64,000 bases of DNA from Cytophagaceae bacterium ABcell3. GTDB lineage: Bacteria; Bacteroidota; Bacteroidia; Cytophagales; Cytophagaceae. The position numbers and the translations under genes are program-made. The notes below the pieces were generated by a model that saw only the letters and a program-made list of their open reading frames with translations, had not been told where the DNA came from and ran no database searches. Below, piece by piece: positions 8,610 through 17,598 of this stretch. Within the stretch, counting starts at the first letter, position 1; the number at the start of each line of letters is the position of its first letter. The DNA lies in NCBI GenBank assembly GCA_030913385.1, contig CP133159.1, positions 1,510,584 to 1,574,583 on the forward strand, read 5' to 3'.

Positions 8610-9944
8610 TTATCTGTCAAATGTAAGTCTTTGGCCGAGGCTCCCTTCTATTATTTTATCATTTTCCCATACCAGGTTTCCTGAAACTATGGTGTGTGTT
8701 ACTTTAGATGTAAAGCTTTGACCTTCAAGTGGAGACCAGCCACACTTATATAATAGGTTTTCTTTGCTTACCTTCCATTGGCTATTGGTATCTACTAAGG
8801 CCAGGTCTGCAAAATATCCTTCTCTGATAAAACCTCTTTTTTTAATATCAAACATAGTGGCTGGTGCATGGCACATTTTTTCTACCAATCGTTCTATGGA
8901 GAGTTCGCCTTTCCGGCAAAACTCATACATGATATTGAAACTATGCTGCACAAGAGGTCCTCCAGAAGGCGCTTTCCAGTAATTTTGATTTTTCTCTTCT
9001 TTGGTATGTGGGGCATGATCCGTGGCGACGATATCGAGAATGTCGTCTTTTAGGGCCTGTAATAGCGCTTTTTTGTGTTTGCTTTCTTTTACCGCAGGAT
9101 TCCATTTGATGTAAGTGCCATATTGGTCATAATCGTCTTTGCTAAACCATAGGTGGTGTACGCAAACCTCAGCGGTGATTTTTTTGTCTTTTAGCGGAAG
9201 TTTGTTGTCAAATAGTTCTAGCTCGTCTGCTGTAGAAATATGTAGGACATGCAGTCTGGCGCCATATTTTTTGGCCAGCCCCACAGCCATAGAGCTAGAT
9301 TTATAGCAAGCTTCTACACTTCTGATTTCAGGGTGCATAGAAATTGGCATGCTGTCGCCATATTTTTCTTTGTACAGGGCTGAGTTTTTACGAATCGTTT
9401 CTTCGTCTTCACAGTGGGTAGCAATAAGCATAGGGCAGCGGCTAAAAATACCTTCTAGTGTCTTCTCGTTATCGACCAGCATATTGCCAGTAGAGGAGCC
9501 CATGAAAACTTTTATTCCGCATACGTTTTTGGCATCCGTTTTTAAGACTTCTTCTAGATTGTCGTTGGATGCCCCCATGAAGAAGGAATAGTTGGCAATG
9601 GATTTTTCTGCCGCTATGGCATATTTGTTTTCCAGCAGCTCTTGTGTCAGCACATTAGGGACTGTATTGGGCATTTCCATAAAGGATGTCACGCCTCCTG
9701 CCACTGCTGCCCTTGATTCGGTATATATTTCAGCTTTATTTGTTAGGCCAGGTTCTCTAAAATGCACCTGGTCATCTATGATGCCTGGGATTAGGTATTT
9801 GCCTGCGGCATCTATTGTCTTATCTGCATTTTCAGAAATATTTTTTCCGATTTTTTCTATACGTCCGTTTTTTACTAGTAGGTCTCCCTGAGTTACTTTT
9901 CCTTCATTGACTATATTTGCATTGACAATAAGTATAGATCCCAT
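8610..9944 (-). CDS. pyrC: Dihydroorotase (class I type)
   Basis: Cyclises carbamoyl-aspartate to dihydroorotate in pyrimidine synthesis. The 444-residue amidohydrolase has the metal motif DQVHFREPG (about residues 60-68), GSSTGNML, further metal-ligand His segments ATHCEDEE and LHVLHIST, and the C-terminal ATDHAPHT with the metal-binding Asp. Length and the FREPGLTNKAEI signature fit class I dihydroorotases, although allantoinase or a non-catalytic homologue is a formal alternative. The ATG at 9944 is chosen over the longer frame starting at 9986, because MGSILIVNANIVNEG is the usual start of the family. The tRNA-His gene follows on the same strand. Confidence 0.9.
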   Translation of the reverse strand: MGSILIVNANIVNEGKVTQGDLLVKNGRIEKIGKNISENADKTIDAAGKYLIPGIIDDQVHFREPGLTNKAEIYTESRAAVAGGVTSFMEMPNTVPNVLTQELLENKYAIAAEKSIANYSFFMGASNDNLEEVLKTDAKNVCGIKVFMGSSTGNMLVDNEKTLEGIFSRCPMLIATHCEDEETIRKNSALYKEKYGDSMPISMHPEIRSVEACYKSSSMAVGLAKKYGARLHVLHISTADELELFDNKLPLKDKKITAEVCVHHLWFSKDDYDQYGTYIKWNPAVKESKHKKALLQALKDDILDIVATDHAPHTKEEKNQNYWKAPSGGPLVQHSFNIMYEFCRKGELSIERLVEKMCHAPATMFDIKKRGFIREGYFADLALVDTNSQWKVSKENLLYKCGWSPLEGQSFTSKVTHTIVSGNLVWENDKIIEGSLGQRLTFDR

Positions 9945-10030
9945 AAATAAAAAGTTTAGTGTTGTTAATTTTTTGCACCTTTGCAAAACTACTAAAGTGT
10001 GGGATTTATCTGCCTTAAATTAAAAAAAAT

Positions 10031-11341
10031 ATGTCATTTGATCATTTTGGCCTTAACAAGCAACTGCTTAATGCTATAGAGGAAGCAGGCTATGTACAGC
10101 CTTCAGAGATACAAGAAAAAGCCATTCCCCAAATAATGGCAGGGCATGATATACTTGGAGTTGCCCAGACTGGAACAGGTAAAACGGCTGCGTTTTTACT
10201 CCCTTTGCTTATGAAAATCAAATTTGCTCAGGGTATGAACCCTAGGGCTTTGATTCTTGCGCCTACCCGTGAATTGGCCATGCAGATTGCTGATAATATT
10301 ACTGTATTGGCTAAATACACAGATATTAGACATGCAACGCTTTATGGTGGAGTAGGCCCTAAAGGGCAGATCGAAGCTGTGCAAAAGGGTGTCGATATTA
10401 TTGTGGCTACACCAGGGCGTTTTATGGATATTTATTTGAAAGGTGAACTGGTGGTCAAAGGGCTGAAGACCATGGTGCTGGACGAAGCAGATAAAATGAT
10501 GGACATGGGTTTTATGCCCCAAATAAGGCGGATCCTTGAAATTATTCCACGCAAACGACAAAACCTGTTGTTTTCTGCCACTATGCCTGAAAAGGTAGTA
10601 AAACTTTCCGAAGAGTTTCTGGAATTCCCTATGAGAATAGAAGTAAGCCCCCAGGCAACGCCAGCAGAGACTGTCAACCAGGTTGCATACAGGGTTCCTA
10701 ACTTCAAAACTAAGATTAACTTATTGGATTATTTTTTAAAACAAGAAGGTGTATTCAATAGGGTTATCATTTTTGTCCGCAATAAAGCCAATGCTGATAA
10801 TGTCTTTAAGTTCATAGAAAGGAAAGTAGATGAGAATGTGCGTGTAATTCATGCCAATAAAGGACAGAATACCAGAATAAATTCCATGGAGGCTTTTAAA
10901 AATGGAGAAGTTAGGATTCTGGTTTCAACAGATGTGACCGCAAGAGGGATAGATGTGACAAAGGTAAGCCATGTTATCAATTTTGATGTGCCGGTAATAT
11001 ATGAAGATTATGTACATCGCATTGGCCGGACGGCCAGGGCGGGACTTACTGGTGAGGCCATTACTTTTGTGACTGAGCCAGATGTATACTATATAGCCAA
11101 AATTGAAAAGATAATTAGAATGTCTATTCCTTTTGAGGATATTCCTGAGGAAGTTTCTATAGAAAAAACACCTTTTGATGAAGCGCAGGAAATGGCTAGG
11201 GAGATTGATGCAGTTAAAAGACGGGACAACCCTGATTTTAAAGGAGCTTTTCATGAGAAGAAAGGTAAGTCCCGGGCTCAAGGTAAAAGCCAGAAAACTT
11301 ATGGGAAAAGCAGGTCGGGCAAAGGAAAGAGGGGGAGGTAA
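10031..11341 (+). CDS. DEAD-box ATP-dependent RNA helicase (RhlE-like)
   Basis: A 436-residue RNA helicase with all SF2 DEAD-box motifs in order: Q motif (YVQPSEIQEKAIP, Q28), motif I AQTGTGKT (45-52), PTRELA, TPGR, DEAD in VLDEADKMMDMGF, SAT, ARGIDV and HRIGRTARAG. The C-terminal tail (about residues 385-436) is basic and low complexity (KSRAQGKSQKTYGKSRSGKGKRGR-like), as in RhlE-type proteins acting on ribosome assembly or cold-shock mRNA. It is divergent from pyrC. A palindromic repeat element begins two bases after its stop codon. Confidence 0.92.
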   Translation: MSFDHFGLNKQLLNAIEEAGYVQPSEIQEKAIPQIMAGHDILGVAQTGTGKTAAFLLPLLMKIKFAQGMNPRALILAPTRELAMQIADNITVLAKYTDIRHATLYGGVGPKGQIEAVQKGVDIIVATPGRFMDIYLKGELVVKGLKTMVLDEADKMMDMGFMPQIRRILEIIPRKRQNLLFSATMPEKVVKLSEEFLEFPMRIEVSPQATPAETVNQVAYRVPNFKTKINLLDYFLKQEGVFNRVIIFVRNKANADNVFKFIERKVDENVRVIHANKGQNTRINSMEAFKNGEVRILVSTDVTARGIDVTKVSHVINFDVPVIYEDYVHRIGRTARAGLTGEAITFVTEPDVYYIAKIEKIIRMSIPFEDIPEEVSIEKTPFDEAQEMAREIDAVKRRDNPDFKGAFHEKKGKSRAQGKSQKTYGKSRSGKGKRGR

Positions 11342-11342
11342 G

Positions 11343-11508
11343 TTTAACCTATGCATTAGAAATTCTATTGCGTGGCAAAATAACTTCAAATTAGGCGCTT
11401 CGCTCGCATGTGGTTTTTAACCATAGCACCACTATGCTTTGCAAACCCAATACGCTGATTTTTTGTTCTTTTGGCACTCATGACGAAATCTAATGCATCC
11501 AGGTTTAA
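11343..11508. repeat. Palindromic MITE-like element, copy A
   Basis: About 166 bp bounded by imperfect terminal inverted repeats: TTTAACCT near TGCATTAGA on the left, and AATCTAATGCAT near AGGTTTAA on the right. It shares internal blocks with copies at 37992-38156 and 41596-41772: CAAAATAACTTCAAAT, a central hairpin around CATAG/CTATG, CTGATT, and CTCATGACGAAATCTA. It begins two bases after the DEAD-box helicase stop codon. Confidence 0.7.
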
Positions 11509-11741
11509 GTTAAATTAAATAAGGTTATTGCCTATAGATTTGAGGTGACACGGTAGATGGGTATCTTTATTGGCTAAAGCCGACGTATTTTTTCTCTCAG
11601 GTGATATATTTACATGGTCGTGTTCGTTTACGATATACTTTCTGTATAAAAAAAAATGATTTGTTGTTTTTTTCCCTTTTGTAGAAATATCTTTAAGTCT
11701 ATAAATATATAATCTACCTTATTTAATCCGACCATAAAGTC
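11509..11741. other. Intergenic region upstream of the CPA2 antiporter
   Basis: About 230 AT-rich bases without a credible gene, presumably containing the antiporter promoter. No clear promoter box, hairpin or shared repeat was identified. Confidence 0.35.
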
Positions 11742-13592
11742 ATGCACGAAGATTCCATATTTATTCAAGCTATTATTTATCTGGCGGCAGCAATTTTAGC
11801 AGTTCCGATTGCAAAAAAGTTAGGACTTGGATCTGTTTTAGGTTATTTATTGGCTGGTATACTAGTAGGTCCTGCCGTACTAGGACTGGGGGAGGATAGT
11901 GAAAGTGTTTTGCACTTCGCTGAATTTGGTGTTGTAATGATGCTTTTTGTTATAGGTTTGGAGCTGGAGCCTCAGTCTTTATGGAGAATGCGGAAGCTTA
12001 TTTTAGGGAAAGGGGGGATGCAGGTACTCCTTTCGGCTGTTATAATTGCTGGCATCTCCTTGCTATTTGGCTTGAGCATGGCACAGTCCATAGCATTAGG
12101 CTTAATATTGGCATTGTCCTCCACAGCCCTTGTGATACAGATGCTGAATGAGAAAGGCCTTATGAAAACTTCTTCCGGTAAGAGTGCTTTTGCGGTACTT
12201 CTTTTTCAGGATATTGCGGTTATACCCATTATTGCCCTTTTACCTTTGCTAGCAGTTACCAAAGGAGTTGGAGGCGAATCGCATCCTATGCTTGAGGGTT
12301 TGCCTGCTTGGGCAGAAACGGTGGTGACTATTGGATCCATTGTTTTGGTGGTGCTTGCTGGAAAGTTTGTGGTTCCTCCCGCCTTTAGAATTATAGCACG
12401 TACGGATATGAAAGAGTTGTTTACTGCTGCGGCTCTTCTGATTGTGATCAGTGTGTCTGTGCTTATGACCATTGTGGGGCTTAGTCCTGCGTTGGGTGCA
12501 TTTATCGCAGGTGTTATATTGGCAAGTAGTGAGTATAAACATGAGCTGGAAAATCATATTTTCCCCTTTAAGAAGCTGTTGCTGGGTTTATTTTTTATTG
12601 CCGTTGGCGCCTCGATCAATTTTGCGCTGATTATGCAGTATCCGCTGCAAATGGTGGCTTTTGTTTTTGGTTTAATGACACTAAAAGGTTTGGTGCTTTT
12701 TGGACTGGGGAAATCTTTCCGGTTAAATACAGACCATAATTTGATTTTTGCATTTTGCCTGTGTCAGGCAGGAGAGTTTGGTTTTGTGCTATTTTCCTTT
12801 GCTTCAAACTTGCAAATGTTTCCGCCTGAACTGATTCAGTTTATGTTAGCTGCAACGGCTATATCTATGGCCCTGACCCCTTTATTAATGTTAGTAAATG
12901 AAAAGTTTATTCTTCCGAATATTGGCACTATGCGAGAGGAAGAGACTCCGGCAGTGGCTGAAGAGGAGATAGAAACCAAAAATGCTGTTATTATTGCGGG
13001 CTTTGGTACTTTTGGCTATACCATAGGTCGTTATCTTAAAGCAAATGGTATAGAAGCTACTTATCTTGACCATGACTCTGACCAAGTAGACCTATTGCGC
13101 AAAACCGGGTTTAAAGTATATTATGGCGATGCATCGCAAGAAGACCTGCTTAAATCTGCGGGAGCATCAGAGGCAAAGCTTTTGGTAGTGGCTGTCGATA
13201 ATCCTGAAAAAACTCTAGAGATTGTCCGAAAAGCGAAAAAGTATTTTCCTAATCTCGAGTTGCTTGTTAGGGTGAGAAACCGTCACTATGCTTATGAAAT
13301 ACTCAATGAAGGTATTGATTTGGTGTACCGTGAAAATCTTGATACTTCGCTTCGTATGGGAGAGGATATATTGATGAAGTTAGGAGGGCAAGAAGAATCT
13401 GCTAAAAAAGCTTCTCGCATTTTTTATGAGATGGATGAAAAGAGTTTAAGGGAAATGGCAAATATTTATAAGGAAAAGAAAAGCTATATTAGTACCACAA
13501 GGGAAAAGATCAAAGAGATTGAAGATGTGTTGAAGCAGGATAAGATACAAGATATTGCAGGTGCTAGTAAAGAAGAGGATAAGATTCTTTAA
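11742..13592 (+). CDS. CPA2-family cation:proton antiporter with RCK/TrkA-N domain (KefB/KefC-like)
   Basis: A 616-residue inner-membrane protein. About twelve membrane helices occupy residues 1-390 (starting IFIQAIIYLAAAILAVPIAKKLG, with GYLLAGILVGP typical of the Na/H exchanger fold). An RCK N-domain follows at about 415-530 with a Rossmann signature (NAVIIAGFGTFGYTIGRYL), then a charged helical tail. The family exports K+ or Na+ in exchange for protons, and the RCK domain binds nucleotide or a ligand. The last about 80 codons and the downstream spacer are repeated at 18464-18720. The adjacent downstream gene was probably the AI-2E permease before rearrangement. Confidence 0.88.
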   Translation: MHEDSIFIQAIIYLAAAILAVPIAKKLGLGSVLGYLLAGILVGPAVLGLGEDSESVLHFAEFGVVMMLFVIGLELEPQSLWRMRKLILGKGGMQVLLSAVIIAGISLLFGLSMAQSIALGLILALSSTALVIQMLNEKGLMKTSSGKSAFAVLLFQDIAVIPIIALLPLLAVTKGVGGESHPMLEGLPAWAETVVTIGSIVLVVLAGKFVVPPAFRIIARTDMKELFTAAALLIVISVSVLMTIVGLSPALGAFIAGVILASSEYKHELENHIFPFKKLLLGLFFIAVGASINFALIMQYPLQMVAFVFGLMTLKGLVLFGLGKSFRLNTDHNLIFAFCLCQAGEFGFVLFSFASNLQMFPPELIQFMLAATAISMALTPLLMLVNEKFILPNIGTMREEETPAVAEEEIETKNAVIIAGFGTFGYTIGRYLKANGIEATYLDHDSDQVDLLRKTGFKVYYGDASQEDLLKSAGASEAKLLVVAVDNPEKTLEIVRKAKKYFPNLELLVRVRNRHYAYEILNEGIDLVYRENLDTSLRMGEDILMKLGGQEESAKKASRIFYEMDEKSLREMANIYKEKKSYISTTREKIKEIEDVLKQDKIQDIAGASKEEDKIL

Positions 13593-13857
13593 AATAAGCC
13601 AGAGTTAAACAAAATATCTTAGTAAGGAGTCTTTAATGAATAGTAAATTTTTTGCTCTTCATGAAGACTCCTTTTTATGTTAAATGGGTAATGATACTCA
13701 TAGGGCTAGTAGCCTTATTTTTTATACTTTTTATAGGTCGGACGGTTATAATTCCTGTTTTTATAGCCCTGCTTTTTGCTTTTCTTATGTTGCCATTTGC
13801 AGAGTGGATGGAACAAAAAGGGCTATCCAGGGGTGCCGCTTCTTTTCATGCTACGCT
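13346..13857. repeat. Segmental duplication, copy 1
   Basis: About 512 bp containing the 3' end of the antiporter gene and the 5' end of the AI-2E permease gene. It is repeated at 18464-18977 with a one-base length difference in the antiporter part. By eye the antiporter portion differs at about 14-16 positions, while the last about 175 bases are identical. Copy 1 completes the antiporter and truncates the permease; copy 2 does the reverse. Confidence 0.9.
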
Positions 13858-13894
13858 CCCTCTCTGGTCTAAGATTAGCGATAGCGTATCTTAG
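13661..13894 (+). pseudogene. Truncated 5' fragment of AI-2E-family permease gene
   Basis: Starts MKTPFYVKWVMILIG and matches the first about 65 codons of the intact permease at 18780 exactly at protein level. It then breaks at about 13857 into an unrelated tail ([12 protein letters not shown]) encoded by a REP-like repeat and stops. Two membrane helices at most remain, so it is not a functional permease. The break point coincides with the left edge of a repeat that also truncates the chemoreceptor gene at 18119. Confidence 0.88.
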
Positions 13895-14148
13895 ACCTAA
13901 AATATTGCAAGCTTGTAGCTTGCGTAACGTGGGTTGAGAAAAAACAAAATGGGAATCCTGAATGTCTTTTGGATAAGCTTTCCGTTTTTTGTCTGAATCA
14001 GAATTTACAGGATTATAGAATTAACAGGATTTTTTGCTTCTCTAGTCGAAGTTTAGCGCAGTGTAACTTCGACCTATGGCAAGCTTTTAGCTTGCCTTAC
14101 TAAATCATAAGCCATATCTTTATATTATACACTGTCATTTTTTTAACT
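13860..14148. repeat. REP-type repeat block preceding the broken RAYT gene
   Basis: Contains several hairpins: GGTCTAAGAT...ATCTTAGACC (13864-13895), GCAAGCTTGTAGCTTGC (13909-13925), and GTCGAAGTT...AACTTCGAC and GCAAGCTTTTAGCTTGC between 14045 and 14096. It also holds the motif GTCTGAATCAGAATT followed by ACAGGATTATAGAATTAACAGG (13994-14031). The first about 175 bases recur at 18118-18293. REPs flanking a REP-associated transposase are expected for this class. Confidence 0.75.
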
Positions 14149-14675
14149 ATGGGCAGGAAATACTTATTTCATGATCACTCTCAGCTTTACTTTGTATCTT
14201 TTGCTACCATCAACTGGATTGATGTATTTGTAAGGCGGGTTTTGATATAGTAGTTGAGTCACTTGATTATTGCATTAAAAATAAAGGATTAGAATTATAT
14301 GCCTGGTGCATTATGCCAAGTCATGTACATTTGATAATAAGTACAGAAACAGCAAGTTTGTCTGATATTATCAGAGATATGAAGAGGCATACTTCAAAAC
14401 AGCTTATTAAATGTATTCAAGAATATAGCTGTGAGAGTAGAAGAGAGTGGCTGCTATGGATGTTCAAACGTGCCGGAAAAAAGAATGCGAACAACAAAGA
14501 CTATCAATTCTGGCAACAAAATAACCATCCTATTGAGCTTTCAAACTATGAACTGCTTAATCAGCGGCTAAATTATCTTCATCAAAATCCTGTAGAGGCA
14601 GGTTTTGTTGCAGAAGCACATGAGTATTTATATAGCAGTGGTAAAGGCTTGTTGAATATTATATACGCAAGCTAA
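14149..14675 (+). pseudogene. REP-associated tyrosine transposase (RAYT / TnpA_REP), frameshifted
   Basis: RAYTs are single-domain HUH (Y1) nucleases thought to mobilise REP hairpins. The 5' part begins MGRKYLFHDHSQLYFVSFATINW at 14149 and stops at about 14250. The following frame continues naturally with FDIVVESLDYCIKNKGLELYAW, then the HUH motif MPSHVHLII (from 14313), the helix with TSKQLIK, and the C-terminal LNYLHQNPVEAGFV. Loss of one base (or an equivalent shift) near 14240 joins the parts and would restore the usual about 175-residue length. The gene is therefore inactive as written unless the shift is a sequencing error. REP hairpins lie on both sides. Confidence 0.82.
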
Positions 14676-14750
14676 AAGCTTGCATAGGTTTTGGGTCAAA
14701 GTTATGCTTCGCTGAAACTTTGACCAGAGGGGGATAGCGTATCTTAGAAC
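14658..14750. repeat. REP hairpins downstream of RAYT
   Basis: Contains GCAAGCTAAAAGCTTGC (14667-14683), a GGTCAAAGTT...AACTTTGACC hairpin (14694-14725), and GATAGCGTATCTTAGA (14732-14747). The last is a partial copy of the palindrome found at 13864 and 18120. These are the right-hand counterparts of the REP block upstream of the transposase. Confidence 0.65.
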
Positions 14751-14826
14751 TTATTATATTCTTGTCAATTGGAAAGTTTTTCTAATAATCCTTACTTTAG
14801 ATAAAGTCCTTAAAATCACATAAACC

Positions 14827-15279
14827 ATGTTTGGCCTGTTTAAGAAAAAGAAAAAAGAACTTCCTCCGTTTGAAACGTTAAAAAACTCAGATACCAAAGA
14901 CAAGTATTTTATCCGACTTGCCAGATGGGATTGGCTTGATCAAAATATGATCCATGTAGTAGATAATCATGCTCCGAGAATGATTACTATGGATCCATGG
15001 CCCCAACTGGTTTTTCTGGAAGCAAATGGACAAAGAACCATTCATGAATTTGTTTATGAAATGGCCTCCCAGTATAGTGCTAAAGAAACCGTACCTGAAG
15101 AGCTGGATAAGACTATTTTGGAAATTATCCAAAGTTTAGTAGATGACAAACTTATAGCTTTAACCAATAAAAAACAGTCATTGGCTTATTATCTGGACCA
15201 ACCAACAAGTCAGCAGAATAAAGAAAAAGCGGAGAAAGCTATGCTAGAAGATGGTTTTATAAATAAGTCCATCCTTTAA
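14827..15279 (+). CDS. Small protein, possibly PqqD-like fold
   Basis: A 150-residue cytoplasmic protein beginning MFGLFKKKKKELPPFE. The middle (about residues 40-110: MITMDPWPQLVFLEANGQRTIHEFVYEMASQYS, then VPEELDKTILEIIQSLVDDKLIAL) resembles the winged-helix PqqD/RRE peptide-chaperone pattern, in which a beta hairpin is followed by ILDxI..L...G/KLI. No peptide-modifying enzyme or precursor peptide is nearby, so the assignment is structural guesswork. It lies inside the segment that separates the antiporter from the AI-2E gene, and is followed after 46 bases by a lipoprotein gene in the same direction. Confidence 0.5.
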   Translation: MFGLFKKKKKELPPFETLKNSDTKDKYFIRLARWDWLDQNMIHVVDNHAPRMITMDPWPQLVFLEANGQRTIHEFVYEMASQYSAKETVPEELDKTILEIIQSLVDDKLIALTNKKQSLAYYLDQPTSQQNKEKAEKAMLEDGFINKSIL

Positions 15280-15325
15280 GGATCTTTTAAACCAAGGTTT
15301 TGCTTTTTACTTACAGGTCAAATAC

Positions 15326-15916
15326 ATGAAGAAGTGCTTACTGATAATTGTTTTCCTTTCTCTTCTCGCGTGCAAGAAATCATCTAAAAACAGCACTGAT
15401 AGATTGAACAACGCATTGAAGCGTATCGAGCTCATGGATCTACACCCTACAAAGATCTACCAAATCAACAATGAGCTCATAGGCAATGATAGCACTTTGC
15501 ACCAAAAACTTGTGTTCTTTAAGGTTTTTGATGACAACCTGAGGAAAATAAGTTTCGAACTGGTTTCCTTTACCGGAGGATACAACGAAAATGTAGAATA
15601 TATCGGACTGCCAGGAGATGAACTGGTAGATATCTACTTCTACAAAGAAAATACCTTAAGGAGTCATGCAAATAAGTTTTTCCTGGAATCACTGGACACC
15701 TTTTTGGAAGAATTAAAGAAAAACTACCCGGAATCTACCTTTGAAGTAGCCCTAAACGAAAATTTTGCTGCCCTGAAAGAGTACTACAAAGTACCAGAAA
15801 GATCTTTATTATTTAAAAATATGTACTTAAATGAAGCCATGAGCATCATTCTCAATATCAGAAAAAGTGTCGCTTTTGAACAAACAGAGCTTTTAATTAA
15901 GCACCAGGCCAAATAA
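15326..15916 (+). CDS. Lipoprotein of unknown function
   Basis: A 196-residue protein with an SPII signal, MKKCLLIIVFLSLLAC, lipobox Cys at about 16, then a polar Lys/Ser linker. The rest is a soluble alpha/beta domain with no motif I recognise. It follows the PqqD-like gene closely and is probably co-transcribed with it; a strong hairpin terminates the pair. Confidence 0.72.
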   Translation: MKKCLLIIVFLSLLACKKSSKNSTDRLNNALKRIELMDLHPTKIYQINNELIGNDSTLHQKLVFFKVFDDNLRKISFELVSFTGGYNENVEYIGLPGDELVDIYFYKENTLRSHANKFFLESLDTFLEELKKNYPESTFEVALNENFAALKEYYKVPERSLLFKNMYLNEAMSIILNIRKSVAFEQTELLIKHQAK

Positions 15917-15949
15917 AATACCGACTGCGCATATATACACCGGAGAATG

Positions 15950-15990
15950 AAAAAAGCCGCGGTTACAATAGTTCCCCGCGGCTTTTTTTT
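15950..15990. terminator. Bidirectional intrinsic terminator
   Basis: The arms AAAAGCCGCGG (15952-15962) and CCGCGGCTTTT (15976-15986) form a GC-rich stem with a long T tract on the right and an A tract on the left. It lies between convergent genes ending at 15916 (+) and 16006 (-). Confidence 0.9.
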
Positions 15991-16005
15991 ATTTAGCTGG
16001 TCAAA

Positions 16006-17418
16006 TTAATAAACGATAACCTTTTTAGTATCAACCAAAGAGCCATTTTGGTACTTAACTATGTAAAGTCCATCAGAAAACGTATGCAGACCTACTAGTT
16101 GGTTACTGCTTACCATACCATCCCAAACCATCCTTCCATCTGATTTGTAAATCCAAACATACCCTTGTGCTTTTTCGAACACCAAACTTCTGTTTTGATA
16201 GTCATAAAAGAAGGCTGGCTTCGTTTGTTCTTCAAGACCTACAGATGTAGTATTATCATCATCATTAGAACCATCATCATCACCTCCGTTTTCATCAGCA
16301 GTTCCATTATCGCTACCTCCGTTATCATCAGATGACCCATTATCAGCAGATCCATCGCCATTGTCATCCGGCTCCTCATCAAGAGCATTTAAAGGAAATC
16401 TAAACAAATAAGCTTCACGTGTATCGAAGTCGAGTGCTGAACCTGCATATAAATATCCATCGTAAATATGAAGTGCATTAATTAAAACATCATCTAAAGC
16501 CTCTCCCATTGGGTGCCACTCATTCCCATCAAACCGGGCAGCATTTTTCACCGCTTTATCTCCAGCCATTGCCAAATCTCCTACCACATAAATATTATCT
16601 TCATCTGCCGTTACAGCTCTAATGTTATTCCAACTAACTACTAACTTCTGATCAGAAGCAACTTCCCAATCAGAACCATTCCATTCTATAAGCTTATGAA
16701 CCCTGGCACCAAAATCGGTGCTTTCTAACGCAAATGCATACAGTTTTCCTTGAAAAACAACCGGAGCAACTGGTCTGTATTCTCCTGAGCCAGCCTGGAC
16801 CCAACCTTCATTTTCCCATTTAGCAAAATATTTTACAGACGCATCTCCGCTTTCTGTAAAGTCGCCATAAGCATATAAGTTGTCATTATAGGTTATATAA
16901 AAAGGCATAGCATCCAATTCTCCACCAGCCTGATGCCAACCTGAACCTGCGTAATACCCTGCATATGCAAAACTTGTTGACTCTCCTGGCATTGCTGCAA
17001 ATAATGTATCACGGAATGTGATCACCTGTCTAACATTGTGATTTAAACGCAAACTGCTATTTCCCCAACTTGTGCCGTCCCATTCCAACACCATTGCAGC
17101 ACTAATAGAAAAGCTGCCAACAGTTGCACTACCGCCACCTATTAGCCTTCCATTATATTCGGTGAAGCTATCAAAACCACCTCCTCCTTGCTGGGAATTC
17201 TGATGTCTGGTAATGTTGCCTCCTGAATACACGGCAGAGTGCATGGATCTTTGGCCATCTATCTGAGTAAAATTACCCCCGATAAATAGTTGATTATCGT
17301 AGGTATGAAAGGCTGTTAAATAAGAGCTAAAAACATGAGGTAATTTTTCCCACTCACCTTGCCCATAGGATACCAACACTGAAAAAAGCAGAAAACCTGA
17401 AAGTAGAAATCTCTTCAT
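16006..17418 (-). CDS. Secreted propeller-like protein with T9SS C-terminal sorting domain
   Basis: A 470-residue exported protein: signal peptide MKRFLLSGFLLFSVLVSYGQ, then Kelch/propeller-like repeats (LFIGGNFTQIDG, LIGGGSATVG, LYAYGDFTESGD, IYVVGDLAMAGD, LYAGSALDF) over residues about 30-330. An Asp/Gly/Asn/Ser-rich linker follows at about 345-390. The C-terminal beta domain (FFYDYQNRSLVFEKAQG ... GLYIVKYQNGSLVDTKKVIVY) matches the type A T9SS sorting domain pattern, ending in the short Lys-Lys-Val-Ile-Val strand. It should be exported by T9SS and anchored at or released from the cell surface. Its ligand or activity is unknown. Confidence 0.8.
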   Translation of the reverse strand: MKRFLLSGFLLFSVLVSYGQGEWEKLPHVFSSYLTAFHTYDNQLFIGGNFTQIDGQRSMHSAVYSGGNITRHQNSQQGGGGFDSFTEYNGRLIGGGSATVGSFSISAAMVLEWDGTSWGNSSLRLNHNVRQVITFRDTLFAAMPGESTSFAYAGYYAGSGWHQAGGELDAMPFYITYNDNLYAYGDFTESGDASVKYFAKWENEGWVQAGSGEYRPVAPVVFQGKLYAFALESTDFGARVHKLIEWNGSDWEVASDQKLVVSWNNIRAVTADEDNIYVVGDLAMAGDKAVKNAARFDGNEWHPMGEALDDVLINALHIYDGYLYAGSALDFDTREAYLFRFPLNALDEEPDDNGDGSADNGSSDDNGGSDNGTADENGGDDDGSNDDDNTTSVGLEEQTKPAFFYDYQNRSLVFEKAQGYVWIYKSDGRMVWDGMVSSNQLVGLHTFSDGLYIVKYQNGSLVDTKKVIVY

Positions 17419-17544
17419 AGTAAAAAATTAAGGGTTAAACATCCGAGTTCGCTATTTAAACTCATAATTTATTAAAGTTTAAAAGTAATCTATTTACATG
17501 AATAGCCATAGAAAAAATAAAATTTATACTATTTATAAAAAAGA

Positions 17545-17573
17545 AAAAGCCCTGCATGACAGGACTTTTTTTA
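17545..17573. terminator. Intrinsic terminator after the chemoreceptor remnant
   Basis: AAAAAGCCCTG / CAGGACTTTTTTT forms a hairpin with a CATGA loop and one mismatch. On the minus strand it lies just beyond the stop of the truncated chemoreceptor gene at 17599, and it could also serve the reverse direction. Confidence 0.7.
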
Positions 17574-17598
17574 AAATAAGGTATTTATCGAACATAGA

